Positions 1 to 7,749 of a stretch of 64,000 nt of DNA are shown one piece after another (position 1 is the first letter of the stretch; each line of letters opens with the position of its first letter). The DNA comes from Lachnospiraceae bacterium. GTDB lineage: Bacteria; Bacillota; Clostridia; Lachnospirales; Lachnospiraceae. Below the pieces are notes generated by a model. That model saw only the letters and a program-made list of their open reading frames with translations. It was not told the DNA's origin and did not search any database. Made by a program: the position numbers and the translations under genes. Location: contig CABIZF010000001.1 of NCBI GenBank assembly GCA_902363135.1, positions 496,001 through 560,000 on the forward strand, given 5' to 3'.

Positions 1-49
1 CGGCAGAGACAATTTTATAAGTAAATCGCATAAAATTGACAGAAAACAC

Positions 50-78
50 TTTACATTTCAAAAAAATTGTGCTAGTAT
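50..78 (+). promoter_or_regulatory. Promoter of tRNA-Arg
   Basis: A -35 box TTTACA at 50-55 and a -10 box TAGTAT at 73-78 are separated by 17 bp. Transcription would start about 10 bases before the tRNA. A second TTGACA at 36-41 has no matching -10 box at the usual distance. Confidence 0.7.
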
Positions 79-95
79 ATATCAGTATCTCGTAA

Positions 96-168
96 GCACT
101 TGTAGCTCAGGGGATAGAGCAGTGGTTTCCGGTACCACGTGCCGGGGGTTCGAATCCCTCCAAGTGCG
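96..168 (+). tRNA. tRNA-Arg, anticodon CCG
   Basis: The cloverleaf is complete. The acceptor arms GCACTTG and CAAGTGC pair over 7 bp, the D arm has GCTC/GAGC, and the anticodon arm GTGGT/ACCAC closes the loop TTCCGGT. The T arm GGGGG/CCCTC closes the loop TTCGAAT, followed by discriminator G168. The anticodon at positions 34-36 of the tRNA is CCG, which reads the arginine codon CGG. No CCA is encoded after the discriminator base, so it would be added by the tRNA nucleotidyltransferase. A promoter and an intrinsic terminator frame the gene, which therefore appears to be transcribed alone. Confidence 0.97.
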
Positions 169-179
169 CTGATATAAAG

Positions 180-218
180 GCGGAAGACTTGTTTTTATGC
201 AGGCCTTCCGCTTTTTTT
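180..218 (+). terminator. Intrinsic terminator of tRNA-Arg
   Basis: Stem GCGGAAG (180-186) pairs with CTTCCGC (205-211) and is followed by seven T residues (212-218). Confidence 0.9.
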
Positions 219-275
219 CTTTGCAGGAAACTGCGTCCAAAAATGATTCTTTAGGAAAGATTAATAAAGCCTGCC

Positions 276-304
276 TTTACTTTTCCGGTTGATTATGCTA
301 AGAT
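276..304 (+). promoter_or_regulatory. Promoter of the SH3b membrane protein gene
   Basis: TTTACT at 276-281 and TAAGAT at 299-304 are separated by 17 bp. It lies about 68 bases upstream of the chosen start codon. Confidence 0.6.
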
Positions 305-371
305 TAATTTGAATTTACATGAAATTATACAAAATTTATAAAAATTTCAGAACAGAAGGGAGATGCAGATC

Positions 372-1313
372 ATGGATAATTTCCGTGAATGGCTTTCGGA
401 CAATCTCCGATATATTTTACTGGGGCTCGCAGTGATTTTACTGCTGATTATCGCGTTTTTTGCGATTAAGCTTGTGCGGGGGATTGGAAGCCCGAAGACG
501 AGTGAGCCGGAGACGCAGGCAATCACAGAGACTGTAACAGAGGCAGCAAAGGATGATTCGGAGAATAAGCTGGTGAAGGAGACCGCAGATTCCGAGTTGC
601 AGCAGTTGGTGGAGCAGTACTATACTGCGGTAGCTGCACAGGATTACGACACGTTACAGAGCATCAGCGAGAGCTTTACGGACGAAGATAAAAAAAAGGT
701 CGAGAATGCTTCTTCAATCGAATCCTATAATAATATTGTGGTTTATTCGAAGAAGGGACTGACAGACGGTACTTACATTGTCTATGCGTACTGCGATGCG
801 AAGATTACGGGCATTGAGACGACGGCGCCGCGGCTCGAAGAGCTGTATGTGCTCACAAATGCGGATGGCAAGCTTGTCTTCGGCGATGCAGACAGCAGTC
901 AGGAGCTGCAGGATTATGTGCTGAAGATGCAGACGGATGCGGATGTTCAGGCACTGGTAAAGGATGTCAATGGTCTTCTTGACACAGCGATGGAGAAGGA
1001 TGCGGATCTTGCAGCCTATGTAGAGGCCCAGAAGAACAGTCAGAACTCCGGCAGTACGACGACCGGAGATGGTGATACGGGCGAAGCTGCGACCGGCAGC
1101 GATACTGCCACGACCATGCAGGCGACGACCGGTGTGAATGTGCGGGCAGAGGCATCTGAAAATGCAGCGATCAACGGTTCCCTCTATGCAGGCATGCAGG
1201 TCGAGGTGCTTGAAAATCTGGACAATGGCTGGTCTCATATCCGTTATACCGCAGATGGGACGACGATTGAGGGTTATGCAATGACGCAGTATCTGGAAGC
1301 TGTACAGAACTGA
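372..1313 (+). CDS. Membrane-anchored SH3b-domain protein
   Basis: This 313-residue protein has a short cytoplasmic N-terminus, one strongly hydrophobic segment at about residues 14-34, and a low-complexity Thr/Glu stretch. A helical, polar extracytoplasmic region follows (about 65-215), then a Gly/Thr/Asp-rich linker. The C-terminal bacterial SH3 (SH3b) domain shows the usual GVNVRAEAS start and GWSHIRY core. SH3b domains commonly bind peptidoglycan or peptide ligands, so a cell-envelope role is likely, but the middle domain is not one I recognise. An ATG at 363 is also in frame, but the Shine-Dalgarno GAAGGGAG touches it directly; the ATG at 372 has proper 9-base spacing and gives the start MDNFREWL. 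The gene is a single transcription unit with its own promoter and terminator. Confidence 0.85.
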   Translation: MDNFREWLSDNLRYILLGLAVILLLIIAFFAIKLVRGIGSPKTSEPETQAITETVTEAAKDDSENKLVKETADSELQQLVEQYYTAVAAQDYDTLQSISESFTDEDKKKVENASSIESYNNIVVYSKKGLTDGTYIVYAYCDAKITGIETTAPRLEELYVLTNADGKLVFGDADSSQELQDYVLKMQTDADVQALVKDVNGLLDTAMEKDADLAAYVEAQKNSQNSGSTTTGDGDTGEAATGSDTATTMQATTGVNVRAEASENAAINGSLYAGMQVEVLENLDNGWSHIRYTADGTTIEGYAMTQYLEAVQN

Positions 1314-1354
1314 GAAAAGATCGGCAGATGACCGATTTGCTGAAAATGACTGAT

Positions 1355-1394
1355 GGGTGGAATGTTTCAGAACAGAGATATTCCACCCGTTTTC
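1355..1394 (+). terminator. Intrinsic terminator after the SH3b gene
   Basis: GGGTGGAAT (1355-1363) pairs perfectly with ATTCCACCC (1380-1388), followed by GTTTTC. Confidence 0.85.
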
Positions 1395-1407
1395 TATGTT
1401 CGGATAG

Positions 1408-1436
1408 TTGTGAATTGGGCGGGGATATGATAAGAT
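1408..1436 (+). promoter_or_regulatory. Promoter of rluF-ligA
   Basis: TTGTGA at 1408-1413 and TAAGAT at 1431-1436 with a 17-bp spacer, 45 bases before the start of the pseudouridine synthase gene. Confidence 0.65.
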
Positions 1437-1481
1437 ACTCTGGCGTAGAAAAGAAATTAAAGACAGGAAGCAGAGGATGGT

Positions 1482-2231
1482 ATGACACAGGGATTACAAA
1501 AAGAGACGGCCGATGGCGCGGTGAGGCTCAATAAATATATCAGTGATGCGGGCGTGTGTTCGAGAAGAGAGGCAGACCGGCTGATTGAGACGGGAAAAGT
1601 AGAAATTGACGGAATGGTGGCGACACTTGGCAGCCGGGTATGCCCGGGGCAGCGGGTAAAGGTAGACGGAAGGCTCATTTCCAGAGAGGAAGAGATGGTG
1701 CTGCTCGCGGTCAATAAGCCGCGAGGTGTCGTCTGTACAACCGATACACGGTGGGGAGATCAGACAATTTATGAGCTCCTGAACTATCCGAAGCGGATTT
1801 TTTCGATCGGCAGGCTCGATAAGGATTCAGAGGGTCTGTTACTGATGACGAATAACGGCGATATTCTGAATAAAATTATGCGTGCCGGCAATTATCATGA
1901 GAAGGAATACGTTGTCACGGTCGATAAGGAGGTCACACCGGAATTTTTGAAAAAGATGTCGGAGGGCATTTATCTGGAAGAACTGGATGTGAAGACGAGG
2001 CCGTGTCTGGCAGAGAAGGCCGGCAGCAACAGTTTTCGAATCATACTGACACAGGGACTGAACCGGCAGATCCGCCGCATGTGCAAAGCCTGTCACTATC
2101 GGGTGACGAAGCTTCGGCGTGTTCGGATCATGAACATCGAGCTTGGGGATTTGCGTCCGGGCGCATATCGCAATGTGAGCCGCAAGGAATATGCGGCGCT
2201 CAGAGAGGCGCTGAAGCATTCCCGAGGCTGA
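1482..2231 (+). CDS. rluF: 23S rRNA pseudouridine synthase, RluF-like
   Basis: The 249-residue protein belongs to the RsuA/RluB/E/F family, which isomerises specific uridines to pseudouridine in ribosomal RNA. An N-terminal S4 RNA-binding domain (about residues 10-65, LNKYISDAGVCSRREADRLI) precedes the catalytic domain. The active-site motif is GRLDKDSEGLLLMTNNG, whose Asp is the catalytic residue in the family. The later motif GLNRQIRRMC and the segment NYHEKEYVVTVDK resemble RluF (which acts near U2604 of E. coli 23S rRNA) more than RluB or RsuA. The exact target uridine is inferred, not shown. The ligA start codon lies 26 bases downstream, so the two genes are probably co-transcribed. Confidence 0.9.
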   Translation: MTQGLQKETADGAVRLNKYISDAGVCSRREADRLIETGKVEIDGMVATLGSRVCPGQRVKVDGRLISREEEMVLLAVNKPRGVVCTTDTRWGDQTIYELLNYPKRIFSIGRLDKDSEGLLLMTNNGDILNKIMRAGNYHEKEYVVTVDKEVTPEFLKKMSEGIYLEELDVKTRPCLAEKAGSNSFRIILTQGLNRQIRRMCKACHYRVTKLRRVRIMNIELGDLRPGAYRNVSRKEYAALREALKHSRG

Positions 2232-2257
2232 GCTATGGAGAAACGAGGATTGGGATA

Positions 2258-4216
2258 ATGGAAAAACAGATCGAACGGATGCGGAAGCTCTCTGCCATGC
2301 TGCAGGCGGCTTCAAAAGCATATTATCAGGAAGATAAAGAAATTATGAGCAATCTGGAGTATGACAGGCTATACGATGAACTGGCTGCACTGGAAAAGGA
2401 GACCGGGATTGTGCTGTCCGGAAGCCCGACGGTGACAGTTGGCTATGAGTCGCTGGAACAGCTCCCGAAGGAGCGACATGAGGAACCGATGCTCTCTCTG
2501 GATAAGACAAAGGATGTAGCGACACTGGCAGAATTTGCAGGAAGCCATGAAGTACTGATGTCGTGGAAGCTGGACGGACTGACCGTTGTGCTGACATATC
2601 GCAACGGTGCGCTGGAAAAAGCAGTCACGCGCGGAAATGGAGAGGTCGGAGAAGTCATTACGAACAACGCGCGCGTATTCCAGAATATTCCGCTGCATAT
2701 TTCTTATCAGGGTGAGCTGATCCTGCGCGGGGAGGCGGTCATCACCTACTCGGAATTTGAAAAAATTAACGAGGAGATTGGCGAGGCAGACGGGCAGTAC
2801 AAAAATCCGCGTAATCTCTGCAGTGGCTCGGTCCGTCAGCTGAACAATGAGATTACGGCAAAGCGTCACGTACGGTTTTATGCGTTTGCGCTTGTGCGTG
2901 CGGATGGAGTGGAGTTTGACAATCTCAGGAGCACTCAGTTTGAGTGGCTTCGTGCGCAGGGCTTTGATGTTGTGGAGTATTATCGTGTGACTTCAGAACA
3001 GGTCGCAAAATGCGTAGCTGAGTTTGAGGAGAAAATTCAGCATTACGATGTGCCGTCGGATGGACTGGTCGTGACGTACAATGACATTGCCTATGGCCGG
3101 TCGCTTGGCCGAACGGCGAAATTCCCACGGGATTCGATTGCATTTAAATGGCAGGATGAGACACGAGAGACTATTTTGCGCCAGATCGAGTGGAGCCCGT
3201 CACGGACAGGTCTGATCAATCCGGTTGCGATTTTTGATCCGGTGGAGCTCGAGGGCACGACGGTAAGTCGGGCGAGTGTCCACAATCTGAGTATTATGCG
3301 ATCGCTGCAGCTTGGAATCGGTGATAGCATTACAGTTTATAAAGCGAATATGATCATTCCGCAGATCGCGGAGAATCTGACGAAAAGCGGAAATATGCCG
3401 ATCCCGGAACACTGTCCGGCATGCGGTGGAAGGACGGAGATCCGAAGGCTCAATGAAGTCGAGACACTCTACTGCACGAATGACCGGTGCAGCGCAAAGC
3501 GGATCAAGTCATTTTCGCTTTTTGTCAGCCGGGATGCGATGAATATCGAAGGGCTTTCGGAGGCGACCCTGGAGAAGCTGATCGCGAGGGGCTTTATCCA
3601 CAGCTTTGCGGATATATATCATCTTGACCGGTATCGGGCAGAGATCGTGGAGATGGAAGGCTTCGGTGAGAAGTCTTATGCGAATCTGATGGACAGTATT
3701 GAAAAATCGCGTACCACACTGCTTTCAAGAGTAGTCTATGCACTTGGTATTCCGAATATCGGAGCGGCAAATGCGAAGCTGCTCTGCCGGTTTTTTGACT
3801 ATGACTTTGCAAAGCTTCGGGAGGCAGGCGAGGAGGAGATTGCATCAGTTGAGGGGATCGGCCCGATCATTGCAGCGTCGGTGGCTGGCTATTTTGCAGA
3901 TGCAGCCAATGCGTCGGCAGTGGACGAGCTGCTTGCAGAGCTGACAATCGAGCGGCCGCAGGCGAACCGGCAGGCCAAGACATTCATCGGAAAGACATTT
4001 GTGATCACCGGGAGCGTGGAGCATTTTGCAAATCGCAGCGAGCTGAAGTCCTATATCGAGGAGCGGGGCGGGAAAGTGACAGGATCTGTGACAAAAAAGA
4101 CGGACTATCTGATTAATAATGATACGACATCTGCTTCTTCAAAAAACAAGAAGGCGCAGGAGCTGGGGATTCCGGTGATTTCCGAGGCGGAGTTTCTGGA
4201 ACTGGAAGCAAAATGA
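2258..4216 (+). CDS. ligA: NAD-dependent DNA ligase LigA
   Basis: The 652-residue enzyme seals nicks in DNA using NAD+, forming a ligase-AMP intermediate, and is essential in replication and repair. The order is Ia domain, adenylation domain with the catalytic lysine K104 in the KLDG motif, and OB fold. A four-Cys zinc finger (CPAC ... CTNDRC) follows, then tandem helix-hairpin-helix motifs (NIEGLSEATLEKLI, VEGIGPIIAASV) and a C-terminal BRCT domain. The length matches the family (about 650-670). The reading frame is open far upstream inside rluF, but the ATG at 2258 gives the normal N-terminus MEKQIERMRKL, so the longer form is rejected. The stop codon TGA is shared with the first bases of the structured repeat at 4213-4390. 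Confidence 0.97.
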   Translation: MEKQIERMRKLSAMLQAASKAYYQEDKEIMSNLEYDRLYDELAALEKETGIVLSGSPTVTVGYESLEQLPKERHEEPMLSLDKTKDVATLAEFAGSHEVLMSWKLDGLTVVLTYRNGALEKAVTRGNGEVGEVITNNARVFQNIPLHISYQGELILRGEAVITYSEFEKINEEIGEADGQYKNPRNLCSGSVRQLNNEITAKRHVRFYAFALVRADGVEFDNLRSTQFEWLRAQGFDVVEYYRVTSEQVAKCVAEFEEKIQHYDVPSDGLVVTYNDIAYGRSLGRTAKFPRDSIAFKWQDETRETILRQIEWSPSRTGLINPVAIFDPVELEGTTVSRASVHNLSIMRSLQLGIGDSITVYKANMIIPQIAENLTKSGNMPIPEHCPACGGRTEIRRLNEVETLYCTNDRCSAKRIKSFSLFVSRDAMNIEGLSEATLEKLIARGFIHSFADIYHLDRYRAEIVEMEGFGEKSYANLMDSIEKSRTTLLSRVVYALGIPNIGAANAKLLCRFFDYDFAKLREAGEEEIASVEGIGPIIAASVAGYFADAANASAVDELLAELTIERPQANRQAKTFIGKTFVITGSVEHFANRSELKSYIEERGGKVTGSVTKKTDYLINNDTTSASSKNKKAQELGIPVISEAEFLELEAK

Positions 4217-4390
4217 TGATGATACAAGGGTCAAAAGGTCAAAAAGCCGTTCATGCTTGCATGATAAGGCTTTTGAACTTGGGACCCGCCAAACATGAGA
4301 AAGTAGCGATTTGCGTAGTAAATCAGCGGATTTCGAATGTTTGTAGAATTGCGGGAGTTGCTTCGCAGCGGAGCAATTCGTAGGCATCAT
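4213..4390 (+). repeat. Composite structured intergenic repeat (ligA-metA)
   Basis: This spacer is a nest of inverted repeats. The outer module begins with ATGATG (4213-4218, overlapping the ligA stop) and GGGTC (4228-4232). It contains an AAGGTC...GCC arm pairing imperfectly with GGC TTTT GAACTT (4268-4280) and a hairpin TCATGC-TT-GCATGA (4251-4264). GACCC (4283-4287) can pair with GGGTC. CATCAT at 4385-4390 can close on ATGATG. Inside lies a second module: CAAACAT (4290-4296) pairs with ATGTTTG (4337-4343) and surrounds the core ATGAGAAAGTAGC plus a hairpin GATTT/AAATC. A third hairpin is GAATTGC (4346-4352) with GCAATTC (4373-4379). The outer module is related to 52335-52407 and the inner core to the repeats at 6505, 9556, 28381 and 56622. 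No S-box riboswitch is seen here. Confidence 0.7.
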
Positions 4391-4436
4391 AGGGGTCAAA
4401 ATCGTTGAAGTAAAAAGAAAGAACAGGAGAAAAGCT

Positions 4437-5369
4437 ATGCCAATTAAAGTACAGAGTGACTTGCCTGCAAGAGAAATTCTGGAGCGGGAAAATATATTCG
4501 TCATGGATGAAAACCGTGCGGTACATCAGGATATCCGTCCGATCCACATCGCAATTTTGAATCTGATGCCACTGAAGGAGGATACGGAGCTGCAGCTGCT
4601 GCGTTCTCTCTCCAATACGCCGCTTCAGGTCGACGTCACATTTGTAAAAGTGAGCTCGCATGAGGCAAAAAATACGTCGACGAGCCATCTGAATAAATTT
4701 TATGTGGAATTTAATGACATCAGGAACCGCCGTTTTGATGGGATGATTATCACTGGGGCGCCGGTCGAGCTGATGGAGTTTGAGGAGGTAGATTACTGGG
4801 AGGAGCTGACGCATATCATTGACTGGACAGAGACGAATGTGACGTCCACAATCTATCTCTGCTGGGCTGCGCAGGCAGGGCTTTACTATCACTATGGCCT
4901 GCAGAAGAAGCTGCTGGATCACAAGATGTTCGGTCTGTTCCGACATCGTGTGCTGAATCGGAAGATTCCGCTCGTACGCGGCTTTGACGATGAATTTTAT
5001 GCGCCGCATTCCCGCCATACGGATGTGCCGATCGAGGAGATCCGTAAAGTAAAGGAGCTTACGATTCTGGCGGAATCTGATGAAGCGGGTCTGTTCCTTG
5101 CAATGGCAGACAATGGCCGTAAGATTTTTGTCATGGGACATCCGGAGTATGACCGTGTGACGCTCGATGGAGAATATAAGCGAGATCTCGGAAAAGGGCT
5201 TCCGATCGATCTTCCGGAAAATTATTATCCGGATGACAACCCGGACAACAAGCCGCTGCTCATGTGGAGATCCCATGCAAACAACCTGTATACGAACTGG
5301 CTGAATTATTATGTGTATCAGGTGACGCCGTATGATCTGGACGGGACGCCGGATTTTTCGCGGAAATAA
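4437..5369 (+). CDS. metA: Homoserine O-acetyltransferase MetA
   Basis: This 310-residue enzyme activates homoserine at the first committed step of methionine synthesis. The catalytic cysteine C142 sits in YLCWAAQAGLYYHYG, and H235 and E237 are in FVMGHPEYD, as expected for the MetA family. Residue 111 is Glu (GAPVELMEF). Published work on MetA links Glu at this position to acetyl-CoA use and Gly to succinyl-CoA use, so I infer an acetyltransferase. The Shine-Dalgarno AGGAGA (4425-4430) sits 6 bases before the ATG. The gene lies directly upstream of metQ and metNI, so methionine synthesis and uptake genes are neighbours, although metQ has its own promoter. The leader contains the composite repeat at 4213-4390 and no recognisable SAM riboswitch or T-box. 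Confidence 0.95.
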   Translation: MPIKVQSDLPAREILERENIFVMDENRAVHQDIRPIHIAILNLMPLKEDTELQLLRSLSNTPLQVDVTFVKVSSHEAKNTSTSHLNKFYVEFNDIRNRRFDGMIITGAPVELMEFEEVDYWEELTHIIDWTETNVTSTIYLCWAAQAGLYYHYGLQKKLLDHKMFGLFRHRVLNRKIPLVRGFDDEFYAPHSRHTDVPIEEIRKVKELTILAESDEAGLFLAMADNGRKIFVMGHPEYDRVTLDGEYKRDLGKGLPIDLPENYYPDDNPDNKPLLMWRSHANNLYTNWLNYYVYQVTPYDLDGTPDFSRK

Positions 5370-5381
5370 TAGGGTAATACA

Positions 5382-5450
5382 GCTTATCCGTGAGAGAATG
5401 ACTTCGCTATAAGAAAAAGTGATAACAAGTCATCCTGTTTTGTGATAAGC
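5382..5450. repeat. Nested inverted repeats between metA and metQ
   Basis: GCTTATC (5382-5388) is complementary to GATAAGC (5444-5450). Within this, ATGACTT (5398-5404) is complementary to AAGTCAT (5427-5433). Together they can form one long interrupted hairpin just upstream of the metQ promoter. No T-tract follows, so it is not a clear intrinsic terminator. Confidence 0.5.
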
Positions 5451-5468
5451 CGATTTTCTCCAATTCAA

Positions 5469-5497
5469 TTGACAAATGAATGGGGAAGTGTTAAGAT
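5469..5497 (+). promoter_or_regulatory. Promoter of metQ
   Basis: A near-consensus promoter: TTGACA at 5469-5474, a 17-bp spacer, and TAAGAT at 5492-5497. Just downstream, at about 5505-5518, lies an imperfect inverted repeat around TCCGATAGGA that could be an operator, but I cannot assign a regulator. Confidence 0.85.
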
Positions 5498-5552
5498 TCA
5501 TACCAATCCGATAGGAATTTAGGAAAAGAAAATGAAAGAGAGGAAAATGATT

Positions 5553-6443
5553 ATGAAAAAATTAGTTTCTTTTGGTTTATCACTGGCACTGGCAGCATCT
5601 GCACTTTCTATGACTGCATTTGCAGAAGAGGATAAGACAATCACGGTAGCAGCATCCGCAACGCCGCATGCAGAGATTCTGGAGCAGGCAAAGCCGCTTC
5701 TGAAGGAGCAGGGCTGGGATCTGGAAGTGACGGTGTTTGATGATTATGTACAGCCGAATCTGGTCGTTGAGAGTGGCGATTTTGATGCAAACTATTTCCA
5801 GCATATTCCATATCTGGAGAACTTCAATGAGGAGCAGGGCACGCATCTTGTAAATGCCGGTGGTATTCACTATGAGCCGTTCGGAATTTATCCGGGTACA
5901 AAAGCTTCTCTGGATGAGCTGGAGGATGGCGATGTGATTGCAGTTCCGAATGATACGACGAATGAGGCAAGAGCACTTCTGTTGCTCGAGGCAAACGGAG
6001 TAATCAAGCTGAAAGAGGATGCAGGACTTACCGCTACGGTAAAGGATATCGAAGAAAACCCGAAGAACGTAGAGATCCAGGAGCTTGAGGCAGCCCAGGT
6101 ACCGCGTGTGAAGGATGAGGTAGCATTCGTAGTCCTGAATGGTAACTACGCACTGGAGGCAGGCTTCTCCGTAGCAAAGGATGCAATTGCATATGAGACC
6201 TCTGATTCTGAGGCTGCAAAGACCTATGTAAATGTAATCGCAGTCAAAGAGGGCAATGAAGACAGCGATGCGACCAAGGCTCTGGTTGGCGTACTGAAGT
6301 CTGATGAGATCAAGCAGTATATCAACGACACCTATGACGGAGCAGTTATCCCGTTTGAGGATTCAGCAGACGAGGCAGGGAGTGAGACCGAGGTAGCTTC
6401 CGAGGAGGCAACAGAGGCAGCAACAGAGGCAGTTACCGAGTAA
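5553..6443 (+). CDS. metQ: Methionine ABC transporter substrate-binding protein MetQ
   Basis: The 296-residue protein belongs to the NlpA/MetQ family, which captures methionine outside the membrane for the MetNI transporter. Family motifs include ATPHAEIL, the DYVQPN segment, FDANYFQH and the AVPNDTTNEARALLLLE stretch. The N-terminus MKKLVSFGLSLALAASALS... ends in AFA before EED, a type I signal peptide. There is no lipobox cysteine, which is unusual because MetQ in Gram-positive bacteria is normally a lipoprotein. The C-terminus carries an extra acidic tail (EEATEAATEAVTE). ATGs at 5532 and 5547 are in frame; 5553 has the best spacing from GAGAGG and starts a normal signal peptide. It has its own promoter and terminator, separate from metNI. 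Confidence 0.92.
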   Translation: MKKLVSFGLSLALAASALSMTAFAEEDKTITVAASATPHAEILEQAKPLLKEQGWDLEVTVFDDYVQPNLVVESGDFDANYFQHIPYLENFNEEQGTHLVNAGGIHYEPFGIYPGTKASLDELEDGDVIAVPNDTTNEARALLLLEANGVIKLKEDAGLTATVKDIEENPKNVEIQELEAAQVPRVKDEVAFVVLNGNYALEAGFSVAKDAIAYETSDSEAAKTYVNVIAVKEGNEDSDATKALVGVLKSDEIKQYINDTYDGAVIPFEDSADEAGSETEVASEEATEAATEAVTE

Positions 6444-6460
6444 TTATGACCCCATCCAAA

Positions 6461-6504
6461 GACTGGCACAGCAGCGGAAGTCCAAAGCGTGCCGGTCTTT
6501 TTTT
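6461..6504 (+). terminator. Intrinsic terminator of metQ
   Basis: GACTGGCA (6461-6468) pairs with TGCCGGTC (6490-6497), with one G-U pair, followed by seven T residues. Confidence 0.9.
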
Positions 6505-6647
6505 AACCGAATCAAGCTGCGAAGCAGCATTCGGTTATGACATATCATAAGGAGGGTCCGCTTGCGGGAAGATTCCTTGTGATCCTACAAGTAGCGAAGC
6601 TAGGCCCTGGCAGCAGAGCTGCAGGGATGGATTGCGAATATCCGCTT
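6505..6647 (+). repeat. Structured mosaic repeat (metQ-metN)
   Basis: A chain of hairpins begins one base after the metQ terminator. AACCGAAT...ATTCGGTT (6505-6536) encloses GCTGC-GAA-GCAGC. TCATAAGGA (6545-6553) pairs with TCCTTGTGA (6574-6582) around TCCGC-TT-GCGGG. AAGC plus GGAT (6597-6600 and 6629-6632) pair with ATCC plus GCTT (6640-6647), with the hairpin CCCTG-g-CAGC-aga-GCTG-CAGGG (6605-6626) branching out. The same modules recur at 9556-9649, 28381-28448 and 56622-56980. Relative to the pta-ackA copies, this one lacks an 87-nt segment flanked by AAG direct repeats and gains the CCCTG hairpin. Confidence 0.85.
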
Positions 6648-6666
6648 TGACCCTGACAAAATTTGC

Positions 6667-6695
6667 TTGAAATATGTCTGGAAAAAGGGTAAGAT
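6667..6695 (+). promoter_or_regulatory. Promoter of metNI
   Basis: TTGAAA at 6667-6672 and TAAGAT at 6690-6695 with a 17-bp spacer. It excludes the longer open frame that starts at 6667 and supports the metN start at 6739. Confidence 0.65.
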
Positions 6696-6738
6696 GTACA
6701 AGGATGTAGAAAATCAAGTGAAACAGGAGAAAAATGCT

Positions 6739-7749
6739 ATGGAACCAATTATCCGAGTGGAACATTTGTGTAAAACGTTTGATGTCAGGGATAATACCGT
6801 GCATGCGGCAAAGGACATCAGCTTTGACATCGAACGCGGAGATATTTTTGGAATTATTGGTCTGTCGGGCGCAGGCAAGAGTACACTGGTGCGCTGCCTG
6901 AACCTATTGGAGAAGCCGACCTCCGGCAAGGTGCTTGTGGATGGAAAAGACCTGATGACACTTTCCGGTAAGGAGCTGCGACTGATGCGGCGTGATATCG
7001 GCATGATCTTTCAGCATTTCAATCTGCTCATGCAGAAAAGCGTGCTGGATAATGTCTGCTTTCCGCTGAAGATCAATGGAGTCAAGGGAGAAAAGGCAAA
7101 AAAGCGGGCTATGGAGCTTTTGGAGACGGTAGGGCTTGCAGATAAGGCACATGCTTATCCGGCTCAGCTTTCCGGAGGGCAGAAGCAGCGTGTGGCGATC
7201 GCGCGTGTGCTTGCAAACAATCCTAAAATCCTGCTCTGCGATGAGGCGACCTCTGCGCTGGATCCCCAGACGACGAAATCAATTCTGAGCCTGCTAAAGG
7301 AGATCAATGAAACATATGGGATTACAATCGTTGTGATTACACATGAGATGAGTGTTGTGCAGGAGATCTGCCGTCATGTGGCTGTGCTGGATCACGGTGA
7401 GCTCGCGGAGTCCGGCACCGTACAGGAGCTGTTCCGCGCACCGAAGACGGATGCGGCAAAGAAACTGATCCTGACCGGTACGGAGCAGATCGAACGGATG
7501 CACGGGGAATATCTGATCCGTGTGACCTTCGGCGGTCAGTCTTCCTTTGAGCCGGTGATCGGAAATCTCGTGCTGGAGTACAAGACGCCGGTCAATATTC
7601 TGTATGCAGATACGAAAAATATCGATGGAAATGCAGAAGGAGAGATGATTCTGCAGCTTCCGGAGGTAAAGGAGACAGCAGAGCGTATGATTAAAGATCT
7701 GAAAGCAAAAAATCTGGGAGTGGAGGTGCTGGATCATTATGTGGGATAG
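6739..7749 (+). CDS. metN: Methionine ABC transporter ATP-binding protein MetN
   Basis: The 336-residue ATPase powers methionine import with MetI and MetQ. It has the Walker A motif GLSGAGKST, the Q-loop IFQHFNLL, the signature LSGGQKQR, the Walker B motif ILLCDEATSALD and the switch His in ITHEM. After the ABC domain comes a C-terminal NIL/ACT-like domain (about residues 250-336, LIRVTFGG...). In E. coli MetN this domain binds methionine and inhibits transport, so feedback control is likely here too. The ATG at 6739 follows AGGAG with 9-base spacing and matches the family start. The coding region overlaps metI by 11 bases, so translation is probably coupled. Confidence 0.96.
   Translation: MEPIIRVEHLCKTFDVRDNTVHAAKDISFDIERGDIFGIIGLSGAGKSTLVRCLNLLEKPTSGKVLVDGKDLMTLSGKELRLMRRDIGMIFQHFNLLMQKSVLDNVCFPLKINGVKGEKAKKRAMELLETVGLADKAHAYPAQLSGGQKQRVAIARVLANNPKILLCDEATSALDPQTTKSILSLLKEINETYGITIVVITHEMSVVQEICRHVAVLDHGELAESGTVQELFRAPKTDAAKKLILTGTEQIERMHGEYLIRVTFGGQSSFEPVIGNLVLEYKTPVNILYADTKNIDGNAEGEMILQLPEVKETAERMIKDLKAKNLGVEVLDHYVG

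Noticed and set aside
2003..2257. Longer N-terminus for DNA ligase
   Set aside because: It would overlap most of the 3' part of rluF, and LigA proteins start where the ATG at 2258 does.
4217..5552. SAM (S-box) riboswitch or T-box upstream of metA or metQ
   Set aside because: The conserved S-box core and the T-box sequence are absent; the inverted repeats present belong to the repeat family or are unassigned.
6505..6660. Insertion sequence remnant
   Set aside because: No transposase fragment, no terminal direct duplications that I can define, and the copies are made of conserved hairpins; a non-autonomous mobile element remains possible.
6667..6738. Alternative upstream start for MetN
   Set aside because: The stretch is the promoter itself and the extra residues are not part of the family.
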